Shown in pieces: positions 35,754 through 45,026 of a stretch of 64,000 bases of DNA. The position numbers and the translations under genes are program-made. Within the stretch, counting starts at the first letter, position 1. The number at the start of each line of letters is the position of its first letter. The stretch covers positions 248,001 to 312,000 of the forward strand of contig NZ_JAMJWC010000001.1 of NCBI RefSeq assembly GCF_023554555.1, in the 5' to 3' direction. Under the pieces are notes generated by a model. That model did no database searches. It saw only the letters and a program-made list of their open reading frames with translations, and was not told the DNA's origin. Origin of the DNA: Sphingobacterium sp. lm-10 (GTDB lineage: Bacteria; Bacteroidota; Bacteroidia; Sphingobacteriales; Sphingobacteriaceae).

Positions 35754-36212
35754 TTAGTCTTCGATTACATCGATGCTCAAAATACGATCACCTTGACGGA
35801 TGTCATCTACGACATCGACATTCTCAATCACCTTGCCAAAACACGTGTGGTTACGATCCAAATGAGCTGTATTTGTACGGCTGTGGCAAACGAAAAATTG
35901 TGATCCTCCGGTGTTTCTTCCAGCGTGTGCCATTGACAATACGCCACGGTCATGATATTGATTTTCACCCGTTAATTCACAATCGATATGGTATCCTGGA
36001 CCACCTGTACCAGGCATGCCTGTAGCACCTTCGCGTGTATTAGGGCAACCACCTTGAATAACGAAATCTGGAATCACACGGTGGAAAGTTAATCCATTGT
36101 AATAGCCTGATTTAGCCAATTTTATAAAATTTTCTACAGTTTTAGGTGCGTCCTCTGTGTAGAACTGCACAGTCATATCACCTTTCTCGGTTTTAATTAT
36201 TGCTTTACTCAT
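35754..36212 (-). CDS. cyclophilin-type peptidyl-prolyl cis-trans isomerase
   Basis: A 152-residue cytosolic cyclophilin with no signal peptide. Active-site blocks are present: 'FHRVIPDFVIQGG' (catalytic Arg), 'GVLSMAHAGRNTGGSQFFVCHS' and 'HLDRNHTCFGKVIENVDVVDDI'. It speeds proline isomerisation during folding. It starts 13 bp after the transcription start expected from its promoter. Confidence 0.93.
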   Translation of the reverse strand: MSKAIIKTEKGDMTVQFYTEDAPKTVENFIKLAKSGYYNGLTFHRVIPDFVIQGGCPNTREGATGMPGTGGPGYHIDCELTGENQYHDRGVLSMAHAGRNTGGSQFFVCHSRTNTAHLDRNHTCFGKVIENVDVVDDIRQGDRILSIDVIED

Positions 36213-36231
36213 ATCTAAAATTACTAAGATA

Positions 36232-36239
36232 CAAAGATA
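36232..36239 (-). promoter_or_regulatory. -7 promoter element of the cyclophilin operon
   Basis: TATCTTTG on the minus strand lies 20 bp before the cyclophilin ATG. It falls inside the 5' extension of the plus-strand radC open frame, which argues for the shorter radC start at 36347. Confidence 0.5.
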
Positions 36240-36346
36240 CGCTTTCTAGGGATAATCAAAAAATTGACAAAGTACTACTGAATCCTATAGGTTATTATTT
36301 GAAAAATAAATTATCTTTAAAAGAAATTTTAATTAATTATGCGACT

Positions 36347-37030
36347 ATGAAACTAGCAATACGCGAATGGGCTGAAGCAGATCGTCCACGAGAGAAATTA
36401 GTAGAGCAGGGGAGACGCGCATTGACGAATGCAGAATTATTAGCAATACTCATCGGTTCAGGATCTTCACAAGAGAGTGCTGTCGAGCTTTGTCGTCGGC
36501 TGTTGTTCGGCGTAGAAAACAATCTTGCAACACTATCCAAACTGGAAGTGGCCGATTTATGCCGATACCACGGCATAGGGCTGGCAAAAGCGATTACGAT
36601 CATTGCTGCCATGGAAATCGGACGTCGCCGTAAGGACGCCAAAGAGTTACCTTCATCTGTATTGAATAGCAGCAAACGGGTTTTTAATTTTTTCCGAGAT
36701 CGCTTGTTGGATCTTCCGCACGAAGAATTTTGGGTACTATTCCTCAATACAGGCTGTAAGCTAATAGATACCCAATTAATTGGTCGCGGGGGTAATGATT
36801 TTACACCGGTAGATATCCGCATCATCCTGCGGCACGCGCTGCAAGCAAATGCACATTCTATGATCTTAATTCATAATCATCCGTCCGGTACGTTAGCTCC
36901 AAGTCTCGCTGATAAACAGCTCACAAGGCGCATTGTGGATGCAGGCAAGTTGATGGACATTCGTGTAAACGATCATGTTATCTTCACCGATCAGCATTAT
37001 TTCAGTTTTCGCGACGAAGGCTTGCTATAG
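36347..37030 (+). CDS. radC: RadC-family JAB-domain protein
   Basis: A 227-residue protein from the start MKLAIREWAEADRPREKL, the normal family N-terminus; an ATG at 36200 gives an atypical extension. A UPF0758 helix-hairpin-helix-like N-terminal region (about 25-90) precedes the JAMM metalloprotease-like domain, with 'HNHPSGTLAPSLADKQLTRRI' supplying the HxH...D zinc site. It was named for DNA repair, but that role has been retracted for E. coli RadC and the function is open. Its 3' end is followed closely by an M14 peptidase gene. Confidence 0.92.
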   Translation: MKLAIREWAEADRPREKLVEQGRRALTNAELLAILIGSGSSQESAVELCRRLLFGVENNLATLSKLEVADLCRYHGIGLAKAITIIAAMEIGRRRKDAKELPSSVLNSSKRVFNFFRDRLLDLPHEEFWVLFLNTGCKLIDTQLIGRGGNDFTPVDIRIILRHALQANAHSMILIHNHPSGTLAPSLADKQLTRRIVDAGKLMDIRVNDHVIFTDQHYFSFRDEGLL

Positions 37031-37047
37031 CTGCCGGCTTCTTTACG

Positions 37048-37055
37048 TATATTTG
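37048..37055 (+). promoter_or_regulatory. -7 promoter element of the M14 peptidase gene
   Basis: TATATTTG matches TAnnTTTG and lies 19 bp before the chosen ATG at 37074. The -33 is weak. Confidence 0.35.
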
Positions 37056-37073
37056 AAGCAAAAGTACCCTATT

Positions 37074-38822
37074 ATGTCTTCCTTTATCAAATACTTCTCT
37101 CTAAGTTGCATTGTCTTAGTATCTATTTGCTTCAGCGCTTCAGCACAGCAGACGGCCTTTGAAAAAGATCCTGATCACAATACCACCGCTACTTATGAAG
37201 AAGTGATTGGGTTCTATAAAACCTTGGCTGCCAATTATCCGCAAGCCAGACTTTTGGAAATGGGAAAGACGGATGTGGGAAAACCGTTACACCTGATGGT
37301 GTTGTCTGTGGAGGAAGATTTTGACCCCCAAAGTATCAGAGCAAAAGGCAAAGCCATTTTATTGATAAACAATGGAATACATCCAGGAGAGCCAGAAGGG
37401 ATTGATGTGGGGATGCTATTTTCTCGGGATATTTTGCGAGACAATAAGTTGCCCAAAGATGTGGTGATTTGCATTATTCCGGTTTACAATGTTGCCGGAA
37501 TGCTTAATAGAGGCGTATCTCGTGTCAACCAGAATGGTCCTGTGGCGTATGGGTTTCGTGGGAGTAGGCAACATTATGATCTAAATCGTGATTTTATCAA
37601 AGCCGACACCCGAAATTCGCTGTTATTTCAGCGGCTCTTTACCACCTGGGATCCGGATCTGTTTTTTGATACGCATGCTAGTAATGGAGCGGATTACCAA
37701 TACATCATGACATTGATCGCTACGCAAAAAGACAAATTGGCTGCGCCGTTGGCTTCACTCATGGAAGAACGATTTACGAAAGCATTGTACCAGCGGATGC
37801 AAGTTTCCGGTTATGAGATGATACCGTATGTAAATACGCTAGGCGCTACGCCAGAATCCGGTTTGGTCGACTTTTTGGAAACACCTCGCTATTCATCCGG
37901 CTTTGCAGCGCTACACCATACTATCGGCTTCATGCCGGAGACACACATGTGGAAATCTTATGAGCAACGGGTTGCCTCTACCTATACCTTGTTACAGCAT
38001 TTGCTGGAAGTGGTTGCGCAGGAAAAAGAAAATTTACTGAGCACGCGCCAACAAGTTAAAGAGACGGTAAAGACGCAGCAACAATTTCCGATAAACTGGG
38101 CACTGGACACCAAGCGAATTGATTCTATCACATTCCTTGGATATCAATTTGGTGAATGGCCAAGTCAAGTGACCGGACAAAAAAGGCTATATTATGATCG
38201 GCAACAGCCCAAAACCATGCGAATCCCGCATTACCAACATTATAACGTAACCTTGCAGGTAGAGAAGCCCTTGGCCTATGTGATACCCCAAGCCTATGAT
38301 CGGGTAATAGAACGACTACAGGCTAATGGTGTCAAACTACATCCGCTAGAGCGCGATACGACTATTTTCTTGGAAATGTATTATATCAATGGATTGAAGA
38401 CTGCTACAACGCCATACGAAGGCCATTATATGCATGAACGTGTCGAGTTGAAACCCGTTATGATGGACCGCCAGTTCTATGCTGGAGATTGGTGGGTTGA
38501 GATGGATCAAACAGCCAACCGTTACCTGATCGAAACATTAGAGCCGCAGGCGCATGACTCTTTTTTCCGGTGGAACTTCTTTGATGGCATCTTGAACCAA
38601 AAAGAATATTTCTCTGCCTACATCTTTGAAGAAGAAGCACAGCGTCTGCTGGATGCAAATCCTTCGTGGAAAGAAGAATTGGAAAATAAAAAGGCATCAG
38701 ATGCTTCTTTCGCCAATAGTGGCAGAGCACAATTAGATTGGATCTACAAGCAATCTCCTTATTATGAAGATACGCATTTGCTTTATCCGATTGGACGTGT
38801 GGTATCTACTCGTCCTCACTAA
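37074..38822 (+). CDS. M14-family zinc carboxypeptidase (exported)
   Basis: A 582-residue protein from the start MSSFIKYFSL, which gives a clean signal peptide ending around 'SASAQQ'. The M14 zinc site is visible as 'NNGIHPGEPEG' (HxxE) with the distant His in 'FFDTHAS', and 'GSRQHYDLNRDF' lies between. The C-terminal 250 residues form a beta-rich accessory region seen in Bacteroidota members. It removes C-terminal residues from peptides or peptidoglycan stems; the substrate is unknown. Its 3' end overlaps the convergent rmuC gene by 17 bp. Confidence 0.9.
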   Translation: MSSFIKYFSLSCIVLVSICFSASAQQTAFEKDPDHNTTATYEEVIGFYKTLAANYPQARLLEMGKTDVGKPLHLMVLSVEEDFDPQSIRAKGKAILLINNGIHPGEPEGIDVGMLFSRDILRDNKLPKDVVICIIPVYNVAGMLNRGVSRVNQNGPVAYGFRGSRQHYDLNRDFIKADTRNSLLFQRLFTTWDPDLFFDTHASNGADYQYIMTLIATQKDKLAAPLASLMEERFTKALYQRMQVSGYEMIPYVNTLGATPESGLVDFLETPRYSSGFAALHHTIGFMPETHMWKSYEQRVASTYTLLQHLLEVVAQEKENLLSTRQQVKETVKTQQQFPINWALDTKRIDSITFLGYQFGEWPSQVTGQKRLYYDRQQPKTMRIPHYQHYNVTLQVEKPLAYVIPQAYDRVIERLQANGVKLHPLERDTTIFLEMYYINGLKTATTPYEGHYMHERVELKPVMMDRQFYAGDWWVEMDQTANRYLIETLEPQAHDSFFRWNFFDGILNQKEYFSAYIFEEEAQRLLDANPSWKEELENKKASDASFANSGRAQLDWIYKQSPYYEDTHLLYPIGRVVSTRPH

Positions 38823-40134
38823 TAGGCAGATCGAGCAAATCGTTGGATTCCTGCACATCAAGGGTGCCTATATCTCTTAACTTTCTACTCATCATATTGG
38901 TGCGCGTTAGGCGGAGGTCATGCAATGATTTCGAAGCCGAGCTCAGTTGTTTGTCTACCTTATCCAATTGGTCAGAGAATTTTTTAAACTCTGTTTTCAC
39001 TGCTTCCAGGATTTTCCAGACTTCACTGCTGCGTTTCTGCACAGCCAGTGTGCGGAAGCCCATTTGTAAGCTATTGAGTAGCGCCGATAGGGTAGTTGGC
39101 CCGGTAATCGTAACGCGGTATTTGCGCTGCAAAGTTTCAAATAACCCAGGATGGCGCAAGATCTCTGCATACAAACTTTCAATAGGGAGAAACATGATCG
39201 CAAAATCCGTCGTATGTGGTGGGTCAATGTATTTATCACTGATGTCTTTGGCAAAAGCTTCTACGTTGCGCATGAGGATTTTCTGCTGTAGCTCGATTTG
39301 GTTTTTCTCGCCCACTTCATACGCATCCATCAGTGCCTGGTAGTTTTCTATCGGAAATTTAGAATCTACTGGCATCCAAACCGTTTCATCGCTGTCTTTT
39401 CCCGGCAGTTTAATCGCAAACTCCACATGTGCTTGTGATCCCTTTTTAGTCGCTACATTTTGCGCATATTGTTCGTTGGTGAGTAGCTGTTCGAGGATAT
39501 TGGCTAACTGGTATTCTCCTAATATACCCCGAGTTTTTACATTAGAAAGCACTTTTTTCAGATCGCCTACGCCGTTGGCCAAGGTTTGCATCTCACCTAA
39601 TCCGCGATGCACCAGTTCCAATCGCTCGCTTACCAGTTTGAACGACTCGCCTAATCTCTTCTCCAACGTAGACTGCAATTTTTCATCTACCGTGTGTCGC
39701 ATCTGCTCTAGTTGCCGGTTGTTGTCCTCTCGCAGGGCTTTCAGATGGTTTTCAATGCTAATTTTGATATCTTTCAGATGATCGTTGGCTGTCTTGTTAA
39801 TTTCATACTGCTGCTTCGTCAAGCTCTCAAAACGTTGACCTAAAAATGTATGTAGTGCTTGGGCTTGCTCCTGAGCACTTTTCTCTAAAGAACGGAAGTT
39901 TATAGATAGCTCTTCGCGGTTGGCTTGAGCCAATGCGCTATTTTCATTGCGATGGCGATGAAGATCATCTCGAGTGGATTTATCCATTCGCTCCAGTTGA
40001 TGATCTAGCCGCTGCAAGCCCTGTTCCATATTTCGCCACTGCGCAGAGGAGCTGTTGCCCGATTTTTTGAGGAGCAAAACCAAGAGATTGATGACTGCTA
40101 AAGCAATCAAAACGATTAAAAGTGTATGTATCAT
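38806..40134 (-). CDS. rmuC: RmuC-family DNA recombination protein
   Basis: A 442-residue protein with an N-terminal membrane anchor (about 4-23), a long coiled coil (about 30-180) and the RmuC nuclease-like domain (about 190-400: 'LSNVKTRGILGEYQLANILEQLL', 'VEFAIKLPGKD', 'DSKFPIENYQ'). RmuC limits inversions at short inverted repeats in E. coli and is linked to genome defence. It is monocistronic. Confidence 0.93.
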   Translation of the reverse strand: MIHTLLIVLIALAVINLLVLLLKKSGNSSSAQWRNMEQGLQRLDHQLERMDKSTRDDLHRHRNENSALAQANREELSINFRSLEKSAQEQAQALHTFLGQRFESLTKQQYEINKTANDHLKDIKISIENHLKALREDNNRQLEQMRHTVDEKLQSTLEKRLGESFKLVSERLELVHRGLGEMQTLANGVGDLKKVLSNVKTRGILGEYQLANILEQLLTNEQYAQNVATKKGSQAHVEFAIKLPGKDSDETVWMPVDSKFPIENYQALMDAYEVGEKNQIELQQKILMRNVEAFAKDISDKYIDPPHTTDFAIMFLPIESLYAEILRHPGLFETLQRKYRVTITGPTTLSALLNSLQMGFRTLAVQKRSSEVWKILEAVKTEFKKFSDQLDKVDKQLSSASKSLHDLRLTRTNMMSRKLRDIGTLDVQESNDLLDLPISEDE

Positions 40135-40244
40135 GCAAGCTATTTTTTGCTAAACGGAAACGCGTTTTACCAAGATAGGCAATCTTCCGGGAAACAATTC
40201 TTCTACTTAGACTGTTCTAAAAGTAGGAATCAAAAAAGAACACT

Positions 40245-40445
40245 ATGAAAAAGCTAATATACACCATCTTAGGATTAAGTGCATTCAGTTTTATGGCCTG
40301 TCATTCTTCGCAAGAGCGAGCCGATGAAAATGAATTAACACCAGTAGAACCGGCTGATCAGCAGCGCTACAATATCAATCAATCTACGGAAGAAGTGATC
40401 AACCTAGATACGACGTCTACGGATACCACTCAGATCAGAAGATAG
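40245..40445 (+). CDS. small lipoprotein, unknown function
   Basis: A 66-residue protein with a signal peptide and lipobox FMAC (Cys19), then a short acidic Thr/Asp-rich mature part. It is too short for an enzyme and no family is recognised. It has its own terminator downstream. Confidence 0.65.
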   Translation: MKKLIYTILGLSAFSFMACHSSQERADENELTPVEPADQQRYNINQSTEEVINLDTTSTDTTQIRR

Positions 40446-40492
40446 TGAATTCTGTCGAAGAAATAATAAAGTGCTGAATCGTAACGATTCAT

Positions 40493-40527
40493 AAAAAAAG
40501 CGCTTACATCTGTAAAGCGCTTTTTTT
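40493..40527. terminator. terminator shared by the small lipoprotein gene and tRNA-Arg
   Basis: AAAAAAAGCGCTT pairs with AAGCGCTTTTTTT around a short loop with one bulged base. The A/T runs on both sides suit termination in both directions. Confidence 0.85.
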
Positions 40528-40532
40528 ATACG

Positions 40533-40604
40533 TGCCCGCGGCGAGATTCGAACCCACATCGTCAGAACCGGAATCTGATATTCTATCCATTGAACTACGC
40601 AGGC
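40533..40604 (-). tRNA. tRNA-Arg (anticodon CCG)
   Basis: The 72-nt cloverleaf folds completely on the minus strand: acceptor GCCTGCG/CGCGGGC (one G-U), D arm GTTC/GAAT, anticodon stem TCAGA/TCTGA with loop TTCCGGT (CCG at 40569-40571), and T arm GTGGG-TTCGAAT-CTCGC. CCA is not encoded. It reads CGG codons. Confidence 0.95.
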
Positions 40605-40611
40605 AGTGCGG

Positions 40612-40619
40612 CAAAAATA
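40612..40619 (-). promoter_or_regulatory. -7 promoter element of tRNA-Arg
   Basis: TATTTTTG on the minus strand ends 8 bp before the tRNA 5' end, the distance expected for a start at the mature end. Confidence 0.45.
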
Positions 40620-40644
40620 CTATTTTTCTCCTGTTATTACTAAA

Positions 40645-40671
40645 AAAAGGTTGCTAATTAGGCAACCTTTT
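40645..40671 (-). terminator. terminator of the His-rich TonB operon
   Basis: AAAAGGTTGC - 7 nt - GCAACCTTTT is a perfect 10-bp stem, followed on the minus strand by a T-run. It lies 20 bp past the last gene of the operon. Confidence 0.85.
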
Positions 40672-40691
40672 GATAATGAATATACTAGTTG

Positions 40692-41333
40692 TTAGTGGCC
40701 ATGACCAGCGCCATCCACAAAGTGCATTTCGAATCTTAAATCAAGATCTGTTGCTCCGGCAAAGTTCAAAAAGTTAGGGTTGTTCCAGTCTGCAGCTGTG
40801 ATATTTGCTTTCACTCCAGGGTTTAAGTGGCGCATTACATACCGCATGACAAAGGTATTAGATGTCTCCAATACCGTTAAGTATCCGGTAACGCCCACTT
40901 GTAGATTCTGACCCGCGGCGTTCTCATCTCCATATTCGTAACGGAATTTACTGATTTCGGATGCTGGTGTAGTAGCGAAGAAAACCTGATGTATATCGTC
41001 TCGGGTAACAAATGTTTGCTCAGAGCGACGACCTAGAAAGTCTGTACTTTGTAAATCAAGGCGGTAAGTCTTTCCTTTGCTCAAGTGCACATGTCCCTCT
41101 TGTGGAACCAATTGACCATTTACGGTCGTAAATTCGACGGTTTCAACTTGTCCACCTTCTTCGTCATGATAGTGGAAATGGTCGCCATGTGCCTCGCGAT
41201 GTACTTCGGTAAAAATAAGGGTAGCCGTTCCCACTTCTTCCTGATCCGTTTCTGGAACTGGATCGTCTTTTTGACAAGCCTGAAAAGTTAAAGTAGCGAC
41301 TGCAGCTAAAAGGAAAATAGATGTTTTTTTCAT
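40692..41333 (-). CDS. His-rich lipoprotein, likely metal-binding
   Basis: A 213-residue lipoprotein (lipobox FQAC, Cys20). The mature part is rich in His in two places, 'HREAHGDHFHYHDEEGG' (about 45-61) and the C-terminal 'GAGHGH', with others between ('QEGHVHLSKG'). It is 12 bp downstream of a TonB receptor gene. His-rich lipoproteins next to TonB receptors commonly serve zinc or another divalent metal, so it probably traps or hands over metal at the outer membrane. The metal itself is inference. Confidence 0.75.
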   Translation of the reverse strand: MKKTSIFLLAAVATLTFQACQKDDPVPETDQEEVGTATLIFTEVHREAHGDHFHYHDEEGGQVETVEFTTVNGQLVPQEGHVHLSKGKTYRLDLQSTDFLGRRSEQTFVTRDDIHQVFFATTPASEISKFRYEYGDENAAGQNLQVGVTGYLTVLETSNTFVMRYVMRHLNPGVKANITAADWNNPNFLNFAGATDLDLRFEMHFVDGAGHGH

Positions 41334-41345
41334 AATACTGTTTAT

Positions 41346-43664
41346 TTAAAATTGAAATGTAAAACCTAGTGTAATATTTCTTCCCATCTGGTGAGAAAAG
41401 TAACGCATCCGGTCCATGTAATCTTTGTAGAGTACGTTGAATAGGTTCTCTATACCCAAGTTACATTGGACGCTGCGATTGTATATGGGTAGCCGAGCGC
41501 TTGCATAGGCGTTGAAGAGATGATAGGAGGGCGGCGGATTGGTATAATCCGTTGCGGGATCGAAATTATGTTGCCGATCGACAAATACATGTGCCAACCG
41601 GATGTAATTTTCCGAATCTTCTCCATATTGCCATTTAACACTTTGATTGATGCGATCTGCCGGAATGAATGGAAAATAGGTGTGATTATCGAGATCTCTT
41701 GCGCGTACCAATGCACCTTTCAAGGCATAAGACCAGGTTGAATTAATTTGCCAATCCAATTGTACATCTACCCCGTAAAAGAAGGCATCATGCTGTCTAT
41801 AATTAAACACTGGAAAAGTGCCGCGAATGGTTTGCCGAACCGAATCAGGGTTGGGCGTTGCATAGATATAATCCTTGATGTACTGTGCATACAAATCCGT
41901 TGTGATGGCTATATTTTCGCTTTGGAATAGCAGGGAATTAACCCACTTATATCCGCGTTCTGATGCGAGATTTGGATCTCCCACTTCGTAAGTACCACTG
42001 CCATGGTGGAGCCCGTCGCTGTACAATTCGTTCGCCGAAGGCGCACGCCAAGCTAATCCCAGATTGGTCTTCCACGTCCAAGCTGAAGAAGCGTGATAAG
42101 CCAAACCTGCAGAACCGCTCCAATTATGGAAGTGGCGTTGATCCGTCAACAAGTACTGTCTAACGATGCCATTTTCATCGATGCTACTATAATCATAACG
42201 GAAGCCGGCTACATCAAAATAACGATAATCATAGCGTGCACCTAGTTCGCCGTGAAACTTACCCCAATGATGCTGCGTGATCGCATAAATACCCAAATTA
42301 TGGTTGTCAAAATTGGGGATAATTGGTGTAGTGCCCGTGCCAGGCACGTTGTTATTGACTTGTAACATACCATCGATACCGATGCGGTGATGCCCGGATT
42401 TCAGGGCAATATCTAACGTCTGCGTGGTTAGATTCATGTCGGCCATAGGCGTGTCGTCCGAGAGCACACGCCGTAGGTCATATTCCTTGCGACGGTTGCG
42501 TTGAAAGGCAAATTGCGTTTCTAACCGAGTCTGTCCTGTAAACGCGTACACCCATTTGATCTTTGAAAGATCGTGATCAACACGTTGACGGGGCGATGCA
42601 ATATCGTACGTAAAATTATAGGTGCTAGACGGTCGACCTCGTTCGATGTTCACGAGGATATCCTCCAACGTGCTCACGTGTGCCCCGTAGAAAATACCCA
42701 GATTTGTACCAAAGTGGCTATAATAAAACTCCAGATCATGCCGACCTTTGTTGTATTGCAATAAACCGGAAAGATTAAGTTCTTCTACTCCAGTGTTGCC
42801 GAGAAAATAGTCGGCTGTACGCAAGTTGCCAATTTTCTTGCCGGACGCTTGAATGCGCCAACCTAAATTAGGAATAGACGGTATTCCGCCTTCCAGGCGA
42901 ATGTTTCCGACACCGCCACGGCCATTAGATTGCCCCAGAAGATCTACGCGCCCGGATACTTTGCTGGGATCAATGGGATTGGCCGTGCTGATGACCACGC
43001 CACCAAGTGCATCTGCTCCGTACCGCACACCTTCCGCTCCTTTGATTACTTCCAGTCGATCCGCTGTGAAAGGATCAATCTCTGGCGCATGTTCTGCACC
43101 CCATTGTTGTCCCTCTTGGCGAACGCCATGATTAAGAATCAGCACGCGATTGCTATGCAGGCCGTTAATCACCGGCTTAGCGATGCTAGCGCCAGTATTT
43201 AGCTGGCTAACACCTGCAATCTGGCTCAGCATTTCTGCCAACGGCTTCGCGCGAAGTTCCTGTTTGGAGTCTTCCGATACGTGATGCCTACTGCTGGTGA
43301 TGTGTTCTGATTGTATTCCGGTTACCTGTACATCCTGCACATGCACTGTACCAACCTTCATCTCAATAAATAGCGCTTCACTCGCCGGAAACGTGATCGT
43401 TCTTTTTACGGTATCATAACCTAGAAAACTAAAGGTTATGATCTGCTCTCCAGGACATTGACGTAGTAATTTGAAGGTGCCTTGTCGATCGGTATACGTG
43501 ACGGTGTTACTAGCGGTGCTGCGAATGGCGACACCTACTAATGGCCTTGCCTTTTGGTCAACGACAGTGCCAGAAAGCGATAATGTACAAGATGAAGATA
43601 ATTGGGCATTTGCTGCCGAACTGCACAAAAGCAGCAGAAACAACACCCACAGATAACGAAACAT
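41346..43664 (-). CDS. TonB-dependent outer-membrane receptor (probable metal uptake)
   Basis: A 772-residue protein with a signal peptide, a CarboxypepD-like regulatory domain (about 28-115, 'SGTVVDQKARPLVGVAIRS'), a plug ('AKPVINGLHSNRVLILNHGVRQEGQQWGAEHAPEID') and a 22-strand barrel ending 'NITLGFTFQF'. It imports a substrate with energy from TonB. The loop 'DGLHHGSGTYEVGDPNL' and the flanking His-rich proteins resemble zinc receptors of the ZnuD type more than siderophore receptors; this is a tentative reading. It is the middle gene of a three-gene run. Confidence 0.88.
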   Translation of the reverse strand: MFRYLWVLFLLLLCSSAANAQLSSSCTLSLSGTVVDQKARPLVGVAIRSTASNTVTYTDRQGTFKLLRQCPGEQIITFSFLGYDTVKRTITFPASEALFIEMKVGTVHVQDVQVTGIQSEHITSSRHHVSEDSKQELRAKPLAEMLSQIAGVSQLNTGASIAKPVINGLHSNRVLILNHGVRQEGQQWGAEHAPEIDPFTADRLEVIKGAEGVRYGADALGGVVISTANPIDPSKVSGRVDLLGQSNGRGGVGNIRLEGGIPSIPNLGWRIQASGKKIGNLRTADYFLGNTGVEELNLSGLLQYNKGRHDLEFYYSHFGTNLGIFYGAHVSTLEDILVNIERGRPSSTYNFTYDIASPRQRVDHDLSKIKWVYAFTGQTRLETQFAFQRNRRKEYDLRRVLSDDTPMADMNLTTQTLDIALKSGHHRIGIDGMLQVNNNVPGTGTTPIIPNFDNHNLGIYAITQHHWGKFHGELGARYDYRYFDVAGFRYDYSSIDENGIVRQYLLTDQRHFHNWSGSAGLAYHASSAWTWKTNLGLAWRAPSANELYSDGLHHGSGTYEVGDPNLASERGYKWVNSLLFQSENIAITTDLYAQYIKDYIYATPNPDSVRQTIRGTFPVFNYRQHDAFFYGVDVQLDWQINSTWSYALKGALVRARDLDNHTYFPFIPADRINQSVKWQYGEDSENYIRLAHVFVDRQHNFDPATDYTNPPPSYHLFNAYASARLPIYNRSVQCNLGIENLFNVLYKDYMDRMRYFSHQMGRNITLGFTFQF

Positions 43665-43717
43665 GCGTTCGACCTATAAAAGTGAAAAACTAAAATTGAA
43701 GGGGTACTGAAGGACGC

Positions 43718-44095
43718 TTAGTAAAGGGGAGGGCCGCGAAGCGAGGGTACGCCGAGGTCGTAATCCTGCTGTAAAGAAAGCAAATACGGCGTTGTCAACT
43801 TAGGGAGTGTCGCCGGATAGAGCAGCGCAAAACCTATAGCAAAGTAGGAGAGGCTTACTGGGTTGTTATGATGTATCAGGAAACAGATGCCACAGTCCTG
43901 GTCAGATGCGTGATGATGCTGATGATCACAATGGTCTGTCTGTTCGTGATGGGTTTGTTGAGAATCATCTACGATATGATTGTGCACAGAAGCTATGCCT
44001 ATGGAAAACATCCATAGCATAATACAAAATAGCATCCCAACTAGCCGAAAGTAGTTTCCTTTCTTCACCACCAGACAAAGGTACATCAAATGCAA
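43718..44095 (-). CDS. small His/Cys-rich membrane protein of the metal operon
   Basis: Up to 125 residues, with the start uncertain (44095, 44086 or the later ATG before 'LFCIMLW'). A hydrophobic segment (about 18-36) is followed by an exposed run of His ('HNHIVDDSQQTHHEQTDHC', 'DHQHHHASDQDCGICF'), a second hydrophobic segment and the C-terminal 'SLRGPPLY'. Small proteins ending in RGPP occur beside TonB receptors and heavy-metal genes in Bacteroidota. A role in metal sensing or binding is likely; no enzyme activity is suggested. Confidence 0.65.
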   Translation of the reverse strand: MHLMYLCLVVKKGNYFRLVGMLFCIMLWMFSIGIASVHNHIVDDSQQTHHEQTDHCDHQHHHASDQDCGICFLIHHNNPVSLSYFAIGFALLYPATLPKLTTPYLLSLQQDYDLGVPSLRGPPLY

Positions 44096-44105
44096 TGATG
44101 TTGCA
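44091..44105. promoter_or_regulatory. possible metal-regulator operator
   Basis: The dyad TGCAA-TGATG-TTGCA lies just at or before the start of the first gene of the His-rich operon, inside the short xerD-operon gap. The layout (TGCAA-N5-TTGCA) is what a Fur-family repressor such as Zur could bind. The assignment rests on position and symmetry only. Confidence 0.35.
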
Positions 44106-44117
44106 AGGTTTATTTGC

Positions 44118-45026
44118 TCATTGCGACCGCTTTTTGGATCTGGGATGAAATTCGGTCATCACGGTTTGCAAATAAGCGTTGTCTAAGTGTGTATATATTT
44201 CTGTGGTGCTAATACTTTCGTGGCCCAGCATGTCTTGCACAGCACGTAGATCTGCGCCACCTTCCACCAGATGTGTGGCAAAGCTATGACGAAAAGTGTG
44301 TGGACTGATTTCTTTGGTAATTTGCGCTTTTGATGCCAACTTCTTAATCATCAAAAACACCATAACGCGGGATATCGCCGTACCCCGTCTGTTTAGGAAA
44401 ACCATGTCCTCCTGTCCCAACTTAATGGGCACCTGTGGTCGGCTTTCGCTCAGATAAATAGATAAGTATTTGATGGCCTGATTGCCAATAGGGATCAAAC
44501 GCTCTTTATTGCCTTTGCCTTCTACTTTTATAAACTCTTCTTCCAGAAATAGATTTGAAATCTTCAAGGAAACTAATTCCGAAACGCGCAGCCCACAGCC
44601 ATAAAGAACCTCCAACAGCGCCTTGTTGCGCATCCCTTCAGGTAGCGACAGGTCAATGCTGTCGATTAATTGATCGATCTCGGCAATGCTCAATACATCG
44701 GGCAATTTGCGCAGGAGTCGCGGTGCTTCAATCAGCATCGCTGGATTGTTGGGCAAATTATGCTCTATCTGCAAAAAGGTGAAAAATGATTTCAAAGCAG
44801 AGAGCAACCGTGCTTGAGAAGTAGGAGCGATATGTTGTTGGTGCACATGCGCGAGAAACTGCTGTATATCTAAAGGTGCCATGCTTTGGACTGACATCTG
44901 TCCTTCCAATGCATAGGCTTCCAATTTGGATACATCCAAAAGATAGGCCTCTATCGAATTGGCAGACAGCCCGCGTTCCAAGAGCAGATAGCGTTTAAAG
45001 TCTTTTTTCCATACCGCCCAGTTCAT
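44118..45026 (-). CDS. xerD: site-specific tyrosine recombinase XerD
   Basis: A 302-residue recombinase that resolves chromosome dimers at dif with XerC. An N-terminal SAM-like core-binding domain (about 1-90) precedes the catalytic domain, with Arg147, Lys171, His243, Arg246, His269 and the nucleophile Tyr278. The length and order fit housekeeping XerD rather than an element integrase. The first 32 codons and 21 bp upstream are repeated at 48027-48142, so the present 5' end may have been brought in with the 3-kb segment that now lies upstream. Confidence 0.93.
   Translation of the reverse strand: MNWAVWKKDFKRYLLLERGLSANSIEAYLLDVSKLEAYALEGQMSVQSMAPLDIQQFLAHVHQQHIAPTSQARLLSALKSFFTFLQIEHNLPNNPAMLIEAPRLLRKLPDVLSIAEIDQLIDSIDLSLPEGMRNKALLEVLYGCGLRVSELVSLKISNLFLEEEFIKVEGKGNKERLIPIGNQAIKYLSIYLSESRPQVPIKLGQEDMVFLNRRGTAISRVMVFLMIKKLASKAQITKEISPHTFRHSFATHLVEGGADLRAVQDMLGHESISTTEIYTHLDNAYLQTVMTEFHPRSKKRSQ

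Noticed and set aside
44118..45026. xerD as the integrase of a mobile element
   Set aside because: Length, domain order and catalytic residues fit housekeeping XerD. The element evidence concerns only its repeated 5' end.
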